A stretch of DNA of 64,000 bases from Listeria cossartiae subsp. cossartiae (GTDB lineage Bacteria; Bacillota; Bacilli; Lactobacillales; Listeriaceae), in assembly GCF_014224155.1 (NCBI RefSeq), contig NZ_JAASUI010000003.1:1-64000 (forward strand), read 5' to 3'. Under the pieces are notes generated by a model that had not been told where the DNA came from, made no database searches, and saw nothing but the letters and a program-made list of their open reading frames with translations. Shown piece after piece: positions 8,021 through 15,092 of this stretch. A program made the translations under genes and the position numbers. Positions within the stretch are counted from its first letter, which is position 1; each line of letters begins with the position of its first letter.

Positions 8021-8455
8021 ATGGAACAATGGACTGTGAAAGAAATGGCTGCCTGTGTGGGGATTCGAGCGGATACGTTACGTTATTATGAAAAAAACAA
8101 GATAATTGTACCTAATCGGCTGGAAAACGGGTATCGTGTTTATAACGCGGAACACTTGTTGGAATTAAAGTTTATTTTGGTAATGAAATATGCTCGTTTT
8201 TCCCTTTCTGAAATAAAATTGATGATGGAATGGTTAAGGAGTGAACCTTCTGTTGCTTGTAATACGGCGTCGAAGGAGTTACTTGCGCTTAAAGCGGCGG
8301 AAATTAAACAGACGATTGCGCATTATACGAAAATCGCGGCTCTTTTAGAAGAATTGCCACAAATCGATGAGGTTCAAGATTACAGCACTGTCCAAAAAGA
8401 CGTTAATATCTTTGTTGAACATATTTTCACTGACATCAGGAAGGATGGGTTTTAA
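8021..8455 (+). CDS. MerR-family transcriptional regulator
   Basis: 144 residues. The N-terminal winged helix-turn-helix (WTVKEMAACVGIRADTLRYYEKNKII, about 4-29) contains the RYYE signature of the family. A coiled dimerisation helix follows (about 80-115). The C-terminal part has no Cys cluster typical of metal sensors; the only Cys residues are at about 12 and 79. GGAGGTG lies 6 bases before ATG 8021; upstream in-frame starts fall inside the promoter. Its stop overlaps the next gene's ATG (TAATG), so regulator and oxidoreductase are translationally coupled. It probably controls this cassette. Confidence 0.9.
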   Translation: MEQWTVKEMAACVGIRADTLRYYEKNKIIVPNRLENGYRVYNAEHLLELKFILVMKYARFSLSEIKLMMEWLRSEPSVACNTASKELLALKAAEIKQTIAHYTKIAALLEELPQIDEVQDYSTVQKDVNIFVEHIFTDIRKDGF

Positions 8456-9042
8456 TGGCTAAAATTGTGGCAATCATTGGCGATCCGCGTGAAAAAGGAA
8501 CGTCTAGAGATATGTTTCAGAAATATTTAGCTTTATTAGAAGAGCATCCAACTATCGAAGTGAAGACATATGATGTGCGCGAGTTAGCGTTTGAACCTAA
8601 TTTGCCTGAAGGTTATCGTACGGAGCAAACTGCTGAAATGATTGCGCTCAAACAAGACGTTCGTTCAGCTGATTTATTGTTGTTTTCTTATCCAGTTTGG
8701 TGGTTTAATGTTCCCGCTGTGCTGAAAGGTGTGATTGACCATTTGTTTTGGCGCGGTGAGAGTTATAGTTTTAAAGATAAAAAGTATTTCTTTACGGGAC
8801 CTTGGCGAAAAAAACGGGCGCGGCTAATTTATACGATTGGCGGCATGGAGTTACAACATCGGCTGTTTGCTCGCCCCGCCTTGACTGCCTTGCGTTATCC
8901 GCTATGGATGAGTGGCGTTCTTTCTGTAAAAGCGACGGCGATTGATCGGCTGGACCTGTCTATTCGTAAATCGGATGACTACTATAATAATAAAATTACT
9001 CGCGCGGCTAAAAAAGATATTCGTTTCTTATTAAAAAAATGA
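8455..9042 (+). CDS. NAD(P)H oxidoreductase, flavodoxin-like fold (quinone reductase type)
   Basis: 195 residues of the KefF/MdaB/YwrO-type family. The phosphate-binding loop GDPREKGTSRDMFQKYL is near the N-terminus, and the family's YPVWWFNVPAVLKGVIDHLF block is at about 77-96, followed by FTGPW. Such enzymes use FMN or FAD to reduce quinones or drugs with two electrons. It starts inside the merR stop codon and is followed by the hydrolase gene after about 20 bases. The three genes look like an inducible detoxification unit; the inducer is unknown. Confidence 0.88.
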   Translation: MAKIVAIIGDPREKGTSRDMFQKYLALLEEHPTIEVKTYDVRELAFEPNLPEGYRTEQTAEMIALKQDVRSADLLLFSYPVWWFNVPAVLKGVIDHLFWRGESYSFKDKKYFFTGPWRKKRARLIYTIGGMELQHRLFARPALTALRYPLWMSGVLSVKATAIDRLDLSIRKSDDYYNNKITRAAKKDIRFLLKK

Positions 9043-9062
9043 TTTAGAAAGAAGGTTTTTTG

Positions 9063-9779
9063 ATGAAAATTACTGCCAAACATCAATATTGGCAAATAAC
9101 AACCTTACCGCATCTATTTCCAGTAAATTGTTATTTGATTTTGGAAAAAGATGGTTTAACCTTGATTGATACGGGGATTTTAGCACATGCGAAAGGGATT
9201 ATTTCACTTATCCATAAATTAAAATTACCTTTAAAACGAATTCTACTAACACACGCGCATGGCGACCATATTGGTGGATTGGTTGCGGTGAAGGAGGCTT
9301 TTCCTGATGCGCTTGTGATGCTTGGAAGTAGAGAAAAGTTGCTCGTCGAAACAAAAGAGATTTATGCTTTTGAAACGCAGAAACCGTTAAAAGGTAGTTA
9401 TCCAGATGCGTTACCGGTGAAAATAGATCATGCTTTAAAAGATGGCGATATGGTTGGCTCGTTGCTAATTATTGATACACCTGGACATACGCCTGGTTCG
9501 ATTTCCTTTTTTGATGAGCGTAATGGGCACTTGTTTGTGGGAGATTTATTTCAAACGCGAGGTGGCGCGGCTATTTGTGGGGAAAAACGGTTGTTGTTTC
9601 CTTTTCCGGCGATGGGGTCTTGGGATCTTTCGACAAGTATTGCATCGGCGGAAAATGTGCAGCTGTTTGATGTGACGGAAATTGCTTGTGGGCATGGGCC
9701 AATTAAATCCATGGCTGATTTTGACTTAACGGGCGTGCTTGATCGGGCAAATAAACAACTTGCTAGTCAAAAAAACTAG
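9063..9779 (+). CDS. Metallo-beta-lactamase-fold hydrolase
   Basis: 238 residues with the dizinc motif THAHGDHIGG (about 61-70), the later His in DTPGHTPGSISF, the Asp in VGDLFQ and the terminal ACGHGPI. The fold is shared by glyoxalase II, lactonases and many others, so the substrate cannot be named. No signal peptide. AAGAAGG lies upstream of ATG 9063; a TTG one codon earlier is possible. It is the last gene of the merR cassette and ends inside its terminator. Confidence 0.88.
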   Translation: MKITAKHQYWQITTLPHLFPVNCYLILEKDGLTLIDTGILAHAKGIISLIHKLKLPLKRILLTHAHGDHIGGLVAVKEAFPDALVMLGSREKLLVETKEIYAFETQKPLKGSYPDALPVKIDHALKDGDMVGSLLIIDTPGHTPGSISFFDERNGHLFVGDLFQTRGGAAICGEKRLLFPFPAMGSWDLSTSIASAENVQLFDVTEIACGHGPIKSMADFDLTGVLDRANKQLASQKN

Positions 9780-9809
9780 AAAGCCAACTGCTGGCTTTCT
9801 AGTTTTTTT
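9771..9809. terminator. Bidirectional terminator after the merR cassette
   Basis: The 14-base-pair stem AAACTAGAAAGCCA / TGGCTTTCTAGTTT has A and T runs on both sides. It contains the stop of the hydrolase gene and abuts the convergent YbjQ-like gene. Confidence 0.92.
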
Positions 9810-10197
9810 AGAATCTCGTGATTTTAATGTTGACGGCTGTTCCGTATGCTAATTGATAAACGAGCCCGTCAACGAATTGCTCGGTGAACGAACAATGAAT
9901 TAAGCCATTCCCGCCGGCGTCTAAAGCTTTCTTTTGTAGTTCTTGCAGTAAATTTTCAAAACCTACTGTTTCTAAGTATGCTTCTGGGTCGCTTTTGATT
10001 CTTGGGCGTACGCTTTTGGCGAATACAACGGTCAGGATGTCATGATTGACATTAATTGGTCCAGTAGAGACCTGAACATCTTGCCATTTTTGGCCAATTC
10101 GTTTTTGGTCGTTTTCTTCTTGTACATAGGCTTCTCGTTCTTTTTGACGTTCGGATTTTTTGGATTCTTTTTCTTCTGGAGTTCCGAAAATTGCCAT
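9808..10197 (-). CDS. Hypothetical protein with YbjQ-like C-terminal domain
   Basis: 129 residues. The first 40 are highly charged and helical (EEKESKKSERQKEREAYVQEE). The rest carries the KKALDAGGNGLIHCSF and YQLAYGTAVNIK elements reminiscent of the YbjQ (DUF74) family, a pentameric fold of unknown function. No signal or membrane segment. It lies 18 bases after trmD on the same strand and is probably the last gene of the ylqD-rimM-trmD transcript. Confidence 0.6.
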   Translation of the reverse strand: MAIFGTPEEKESKKSERQKEREAYVQEENDQKRIGQKWQDVQVSTGPINVNHDILTVVFAKSVRPRIKSDPEAYLETVGFENLLQELQKKALDAGGNGLIHCSFTEQFVDGLVYQLAYGTAVNIKITRF

Positions 10198-10215
10198 TTA
10201 AAATCACGTCCTTTT

Positions 10216-10953
10216 TTATTTACTGTCGGACCATTCTTTGAGCCAAGTCTTTTGCTTGTCTGTTAAGGGATAGTTTTTAAGTAAATCTGGGCGGCGCTCG
10301 TAGGTTCTTTTGAGTGATTCTTTGTCGCGCCATTCTTCTATCCAAGCGTGATTCCCGCTGAGTAAAATATCTGGTACTTTCATTCCGCGAAAATCAGCTG
10401 GTCGCGTGTAGTGCGGATGTTCGAGTAGACCTGTCGAGAACGAATCGGTTACAGCGGAGTCTTTATTACCAAGCACACCTGGCAAAAGACGGATAACGCT
10501 GTCCATCACGATCATCGCACCAATTTCGCCACCGGTTAGAATATAGTCGCCAATCGACACTTCATCGGTAACTAGGTGTTCGCGAATTCGTTCATCATAC
10601 CCTTCGTAATGACCGCAAATGAATATAAGGTGCTCTTCTTCAGCAAATTCTTCTGCCATTTTTTGGTTGAAGCGTTTGCCGGCTGGGTCCATTAAAATAA
10701 CTCTTGGCTTTGTTTCTGGCTGTTTTTCCTTGACAGCTTGAACAGCATCAAATATCGGCTGGGCTTTCAGCAACATGCCTGCCCCACCACCATAAGGGTA
10801 GTCATCGACAATATGATTCTTTCCTTCTGCATATTCCCTGAAATCTGTCACTTCAACCGCGACACGCTCGTTTTCGATGGCTTTTTTTATAATTGAATTC
10901 CCGGTCACTCCCGAAAACATATCTGGGAAAATGGATAGAATATCAATTTTCAT
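10216..10953 (-). CDS. trmD: tRNA (guanine-N1-)-methyltransferase
   Basis: 245 residues. TrmD makes m1G37 in tRNAs that read CNN, using S-adenosylmethionine, which prevents +1 frameshifting. The trefoil-knot SAM site is visible as [12 protein letters not shown] (about 112-123) and [11 protein letters not shown] (about 133-143), and VTDSFSTG supplies the catalytic Asp. The start overlaps the rimM stop (TAATG). Confidence 0.97.
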   Translation of the reverse strand: MKIDILSIFPDMFSGVTGNSIIKKAIENERVAVEVTDFREYAEGKNHIVDDYPYGGGAGMLLKAQPIFDAVQAVKEKQPETKPRVILMDPAGKRFNQKMAEEFAEEEHLIFICGHYEGYDERIREHLVTDEVSIGDYILTGGEIGAMIVMDSVIRLLPGVLGNKDSAVTDSFSTGLLEHPHYTRPADFRGMKVPDILLSGNHAWIEEWRDKESLKRTYERRPDLLKNYPLTDKQKTWLKEWSDSK

Positions 10954-11471
10954 TAATCTAGCAGCCCTTCCATTACTTCGATGGTAATTTTTTTGTCGTT
11001 AGTATTAATTTCTTTCACTACATCGGCAATATAAGGAATCAGTTTTTCTTTTTTGTCTGCGCCTTTTACGACCCAAACGTCATTTGCGCCTGGTGTTAGA
11101 ATTTCGGTGATTTCACCAAGTTCTTCGCCGTCTGTCGTTACAACGGTGCATCCAATGATTTCATGAAAGTAAAATTCGTTTTCTTCTAAATCAGTTTGTT
11201 GCGCTTCTTTGATTTTAAGTACGCCTTCTTTCATACGTTCCACTTGATGAATTCCTGTGAATCCTTCAAACATAAGTAAATCAAAGTTTTTATGTTTACG
11301 GTGCGAGCGAATGATTAGTTTTTCCGGCTTCTTGCTATTTTTTTCGAATAAGTACACGGTATTTCCTACTTGGAACCGCTCTTCTGGGAAATCGGTCGTT
11401 GCGATAACGCGAATTTCACCGATTAATCCATGGGTATTAACAATTTTTCCTACATTATACATTTTCTCCAT
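10953..11471 (-). CDS. rimM: 16S rRNA processing / 30S maturation factor RimM
   Basis: 172 residues. The N-terminal RimM domain begins [20 protein letters not shown]-terminal PRC barrel follows ([20 protein letters not shown], about 100-119, and IPYIADVV). It helps assemble the 30S head. It is translationally coupled to trmD and follows ylqD by 9 bases. Confidence 0.96.
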   Translation of the reverse strand: MEKMYNVGKIVNTHGLIGEIRVIATTDFPEERFQVGNTVYLFEKNSKKPEKLIIRSHRKHKNFDLLMFEGFTGIHQVERMKEGVLKIKEAQQTDLEENEFYFHEIIGCTVVTTDGEELGEITEILTPGANDVWVVKGADKKEKLIPYIADVVKEINTNDKKITIEVMEGLLD

Positions 11472-11480
11472 AAGTCACCT

Positions 11481-11867
11481 CTAGCGTATTTCTACTATGA
11501 TTCCATCTTTGACCACAATTGTTTTGTCAAAAATGGATTTATCCCACTTGTCTCCTACTTGTACATCGATAATTGTTTCCATTTCTCGTTCGCGAATTTC
11601 ACTGCCTAGTTCGAGGACTTCTAATTGTTCCATTTGAAACTGGATTAATTTTTTCTTTTCCCGGCGAATGTCGAGTTCATGGGTAAAGTAATCCGCCACT
11701 CGTTCTGGTTGAAATTTGCTTTTTCGTTCCATTTTCTTTTGTTCGAAATGTAACTGATCGCATTCTTGTTCAATTTGTCGTTTTTGATCGGTATAGTACT
11801 CGATTAATTCTTGCTTACTTGCTTCGGTCAAAATTTGTTTGACGACAACTTTTTGGATGATTTCCAC
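11481..11867 (-). CDS. ylqD: YlqD-family protein
   Basis: 128 residues with a long charged coiled-coil core (about 15-90, rich in Glu, Gln and Lys) and a short beta-rich C-terminus ending KTIVVKDGIIVEIR. Sequence type and the place before rimM match YlqD of Bacillus, which has no established function. It follows the PuuD-like gene by 27 bases. Confidence 0.8.
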   Translation of the reverse strand: MEIIQKVVVKQILTEASKQELIEYYTDQKRQIEQECDQLHFEQKKMERKSKFQPERVADYFTHELDIRREKKKLIQFQMEQLEVLELGSEIREREMETIIDVQVGDKWDKSIFDKTIVVKDGIIVEIR

Positions 11868-11894
11868 TGGACACCTCCACTAGCGATTATCTCC

Positions 11895-12629
11895 TTATTT
11901 TACCATAGTTTTTTTGGATTCATCTACTAATGCCTGGAATAATTGTTCACTTTCTGGATCTGTTTGGAACATTAATTCGGGATGCCACTGAACCCCTAAG
12001 TACCAACTTGGCAAATTGTCCCCTTCGACTGCTTCAATCATTCCATCGGCAGTGCGTGCTGTTACTTTGAAACTAGGTGCTAATTTTTTGATAAATTGGT
12101 GATGCAGCGAGTTGACTAATTTTTTATTTGGATGGTGTTTTGCGAGTTCGCTCGTTGGTTCGATATCAATTGTATGGGAGCCGAGTTGTTCATCGACGCG
12201 CTGTAAGTGTTGTAAAGCTTTCGTTTCGACTTGGCTAATATCTTGATACAACGAGCCACCTAGCGCCACGTTGACTAGCTGCATCCCACGGCAGATTGCG
12301 AAAATAGGTTTTCCAGCGTCTAGGGCTGCTCGAACTAAGGCGATTTCATAGCTGTCCCGCGGTGGAAAATAAGCGCCGATTTCTTGGGATGGTTCTTCTA
12401 AATAAAATTGTGGCGTAATGTCTTGTCCACCGGTTAACAGCAAACCATCCACGAGAGAAATTGCTTGAACGGCAACAGACGGGTCATCTATTGGTAAAGC
12501 GATAGGAAATCCGCCAACTTTTTGAATCGCATCTACATATCGCTGTTGCGTATAGGTTACACGGTGTCCGTAAAAAACGTCCACTCCTTTTACTAATCTA
12601 TTTCCGGTAATTCCAATAACTGGCTTCAT
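11895..12629 (-). CDS. PuuD-like class I glutamine amidotransferase (gamma-glutamyl-GABA hydrolase family)
   Basis: 244 residues of the peptidase C26 family. The nucleophile Cys lies in FAICRGMQLVNV (about 111-122), after GLLLTGGQDI, and the His-Glu pair lies in VQWHPEL near 219. No synthase domain is attached, so it acts as a free hydrolase, probably cleaving gamma-glutamyl amides. GGAGG lies 7 bases before ATG 12629. It sits inside what is, in Bacillus, the unbroken rpsP-ylqC-ylqD-rimM-trmD run, and a terminator separates it from khpA. Confidence 0.88.
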   Translation of the reverse strand: MKPVIGITGNRLVKGVDVFYGHRVTYTQQRYVDAIQKVGGFPIALPIDDPSVAVQAISLVDGLLLTGGQDITPQFYLEEPSQEIGAYFPPRDSYEIALVRAALDAGKPIFAICRGMQLVNVALGGSLYQDISQVETKALQHLQRVDEQLGSHTIDIEPTSELAKHHPNKKLVNSLHHQFIKKLAPSFKVTARTADGMIEAVEGDNLPSWYLGVQWHPELMFQTDPESEQLFQALVDESKKTMVK

Positions 12630-12707
12630 CACAATTCCTCCATTTCTATTCTATTTTACAACATTTAGTGAGGTAATTGCTTCTCTGATGATTGTTAAAA
12701 AAAGTTA

Positions 12708-12736
12708 TAAAAAAACTCGCCAAATTGACGAGTTTT
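12708..12736 (-). terminator. Terminator after khpA
   Basis: The stem AACTCGTC / GGCGAGTT is followed by seven T on the minus strand. It ends the rpsP-khpA transcript before the PuuD-like gene. Confidence 0.88.
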
Positions 12737-12738
12737 TG

Positions 12739-12969
12739 TTATTCGATAATTTCAAGACGAATCTTCTTATCGTTTTTGGAGCCAACTGCGTAGACAAGAG
12801 TACGAATCGCTTTCGCAATACGACCTTGCTTACCAATCACGCGTCCCATGTCTTCTTTACTGACAGACAATTTGTAGGTTAACGATGTATCCGTTTCTTC
12901 CGGCGTGATAACAACGTCTTCCGGGTGGTCAACAAGGGGTTTCACGATTGAGAGAATGAGTTCTTCCAT
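12739..12969 (-). CDS. khpA: KH-domain RNA-binding protein KhpA (YlqC)
   Basis: 76 residues forming a single KH domain with the RNA-binding loop GKQG inside GRVIGKQGRIAKAIRTL (about 42-58). KhpA-type proteins pair with KhpB/Jag and bind many RNAs in Firmicutes, with effects on cell elongation. It lies 16 bases after rpsP. Confidence 0.92.
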   Translation of the reverse strand: MEELILSIVKPLVDHPEDVVITPEETDTSLTYKLSVSKEDMGRVIGKQGRIAKAIRTLVYAVGSKNDKKIRLEIIE

Positions 12970-12985
12970 TCGCGCCGAGACCTCC

Positions 12986-13258
12986 TTATTTACCTAATTT
13001 TTGGTTATGGAATTTTTCCATGATACCTTCGCGGCTAAGAAGATTGCGAACTGTATCAGATGGTTTTGCACCATTATGCATCCATTTCAAAGTTGCTTCT
13101 TCGTCGATTTTCACTTCAACCGGATCAAGTAATGGATTATAAGTACCAATAGTTTCGATTGAACGGCCATCACGTGGGAAACGAGAATCAGCGACTACAA
13201 TACGGTAGAAAGGTTTCTTTTTAGAACCAATACGTTTTAAACGAATTTTAACTGCCAT
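12986..13258 (-). CDS. rpsP: 30S ribosomal protein S16
   Basis: 90 residues starting [20 protein letters not shown], the S16 N-terminus, with the conserved [14 protein letters not shown] and IGTYNPL blocks. It is first in a two-gene transcript with khpA. GGAGGTG precedes the ATG. Confidence 0.97.
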   Translation of the reverse strand: MAVKIRLKRIGSKKKPFYRIVVADSRFPRDGRSIETIGTYNPLLDPVEVKIDEEATLKWMHNGAKPSDTVRNLLSREGIMEKFHNQKLGK

Positions 13259-13297
13259 AGTTTAATTACACCTCCATAAAGTCTTACACAAGTATAT

Positions 13298-13326
13298 ATA
13301 TTACCAGTAAAGGATTTGTTTGTAAA
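13298..13326 (-). promoter_or_regulatory. rpsP promoter
   Basis: TTTACA (13321-13326) and TAATAT (13298-13303) on the minus strand at 17 bases. Start would fall near 13290, giving a short leader before rpsP. Confidence 0.7.
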
Positions 13327-13360
13327 GTGTTTTTTCTTTACAGAGGATATTTTTTTCTTT

Positions 13361-15019
13361 TTATTTTACGGTTTCGGCTTCATTGCTTAGTTTTCCTTGT
13401 TTTAGAAGGTGGTAATAGCGCACATATCCGGAAATATTATGCTCTACATCATCAATTCTGACGCGGAAAGACTGGTGGCGGATGAAGAAACTCCCCTCTA
13501 TTCTGGCGGGATTTTTGTAGTACATCGCAAGCTCTGGATAAAAGTAGCCATTTAATTGGTAAAGCGCGCGTTTGGTAATAGTTTTTTCTAGTTCGTCTAG
13601 CGGATAATCGCGCAGTAATGTTTCTAGCCCTTCTGTTTCCATCCGCAGTGACATTTCTTTTGTAGCGACTGTAAGCTCTAAGAATGTTGGAAAAGTGGTT
13701 TCGCGTTCGTAAATAAACGGCAGGTTGTCAAACGCATTTTTGAGCCCGAATTCGTAGTATGCCTCATCTGGAATGTATTTCGTGATTTCATTGGCGCAGT
13801 AGCTCAACCAATGATCATGATTTTGCCAGTAGTTAGCTCGAATAAAATGGTCAAATGATTTTGTTGCGGCGTCTAACCATTTGGAATCGCGGTCAATTTC
13901 ATATAAGCGAAGTAAACCAAATACCGCCTCCCCGTCGTAATAAATAATCCGGAAAACATCTTTTACTTCTAAGGAAGGATATTCCAAAACATGCGTAAAC
14001 TTCCCGTCATCTGCTTGCAAGGAAAGAATCGCATTGGCTATTTTGCGACATAATGGTATATAAGTTTTCGTTCCAGTAATCTTCATATATTTCGTTAAAG
14101 CAAGCAATGTTGCCGCGGAACCGCCTAATTTCACTTCACGTAATTCTGGTTCAATCAGAAAAGCTACATCGTCTTTTTCATAAATGAAGTTTTGCTCCAA
14201 ATAGGTTAAAGCGTTTGTTGCTGCTTCTAAAATAGCTTGGTCCCCTGTTAATTCGTAGGCTTCTAACATCGAATAAGTCGTACTTGCATGGCGCAAACTA
14301 TTGTAGTGTTTAATTTTTTTATCAAAACAAGCAAACCAGCCATAGTTGAATTCGCCCGTTTGATTTACTTGGCTCGCTAAATATTTCCCAGCATTTCCTA
14401 CTAATTCAGAAACAGCATCCGGGTTTAATTGTTCAATATTTCTGCGACCGTGTTCGAGCTCGCTCGTTTCTAACTCATGAATTTTCTTCCCGTCAAAAAA
14501 CCATCCTACTGTATTGAAAGTGACAATGGTTGAATCCACGGTTAAGTTTAATTGTGCCTGATTTTTATTTGTTTGAATTAAATATCTATTCATATTTTCA
14601 ACGTTGATAGCTAACCCTTCATCACCTGGTAAAAGGATAGCGTTCGCATTAATTTCCTGTTCCATTAAAGCCATTTTAAAATTTTCATTTAAGGCAATGC
14701 CTCGTCTGTAATAATTTTTCTTTGTTTTTAAAGCTTTTCTATTCCATTCGCCTAGATTTTCCAGTTGGTAATTGACTGCAACATCGATTTTAAAAGATAT
14801 TGCTTCTTCACTTTGATTTTTTATTGCGCTTTTTTTCATTTCGTTGATTAAATTAGCAAGGCAAAGATAGCTAAAATTTATGACGGTAGCTCGTTTATTT
14901 TTGTAACCGATTGTTAAAAAACCATGCCATTTCCCGTTGTAAGTGGCGTGCTCTTCGGCTTCTGTTAATTGATCGATAATTTTATTTTCAAGTTCATCTA
15001 ATACACCTCTCCAAGGCAT
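13361..15019 (-). CDS. Predicted alpha/alpha-toroid protein of unknown function
   Basis: 552 residues, no signal peptide or membrane segment, so probably cytosolic. Residues 1-190 form a mixed domain containing NINANAILLPGDEG-like and FNTVGWFFDGKK stretches. From about 205 onward, repeating helix pairs (VGNAGKYLASQVNQTGEFNYGWF, LRHASTTYSMLEAYELTGD, KLGGSAATLLALTKYMKITG, YYDGEAVFGLLRLYEIDRD, FGLKNAFDNLPFIYERE) look like a six-hairpin glycosidase or epimerase toroid. I do not recognise a catalytic pair. AAGGAG lies 8 bases before ATG 15019. It follows the Asp-Ala surface protein gene by 73 bases on the same strand, so it may act on or export with that protein; this is inference. Confidence 0.7.
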   Translation of the reverse strand: MPWRGVLDELENKIIDQLTEAEEHATYNGKWHGFLTIGYKNKRATVINFSYLCLANLINEMKKSAIKNQSEEAISFKIDVAVNYQLENLGEWNRKALKTKKNYYRRGIALNENFKMALMEQEINANAILLPGDEGLAINVENMNRYLIQTNKNQAQLNLTVDSTIVTFNTVGWFFDGKKIHELETSELEHGRRNIEQLNPDAVSELVGNAGKYLASQVNQTGEFNYGWFACFDKKIKHYNSLRHASTTYSMLEAYELTGDQAILEAATNALTYLEQNFIYEKDDVAFLIEPELREVKLGGSAATLLALTKYMKITGTKTYIPLCRKIANAILSLQADDGKFTHVLEYPSLEVKDVFRIIYYDGEAVFGLLRLYEIDRDSKWLDAATKSFDHFIRANYWQNHDHWLSYCANEITKYIPDEAYYEFGLKNAFDNLPFIYERETTFPTFLELTVATKEMSLRMETEGLETLLRDYPLDELEKTITKRALYQLNGYFYPELAMYYKNPARIEGSFFIRHQSFRVRIDDVEHNISGYVRYYHLLKQGKLSNEAETVK

Positions 15020-15041
15020 ATGTACCACTCCTTTTTATAAT

Positions 15042-15076
15042 TTCCCTGCCGCTAAAATTTACTTAGCAGCAGGGAA
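15042..15076 (-). other. Strong hairpin between surface protein and toroid genes
   Basis: Arms TTCCCTGCTGCTAA and TTAGCGGCAGGGAA pair over 14 base pairs (one G-U) around a 7-base loop. On the minus strand no T run follows, so it is not a classic terminator. It could be an mRNA processing or stability element, or a weak attenuator for the toroid gene. Confidence 0.7.
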
Positions 15077-15092
15077 TCGATGTTTTGTGGCT

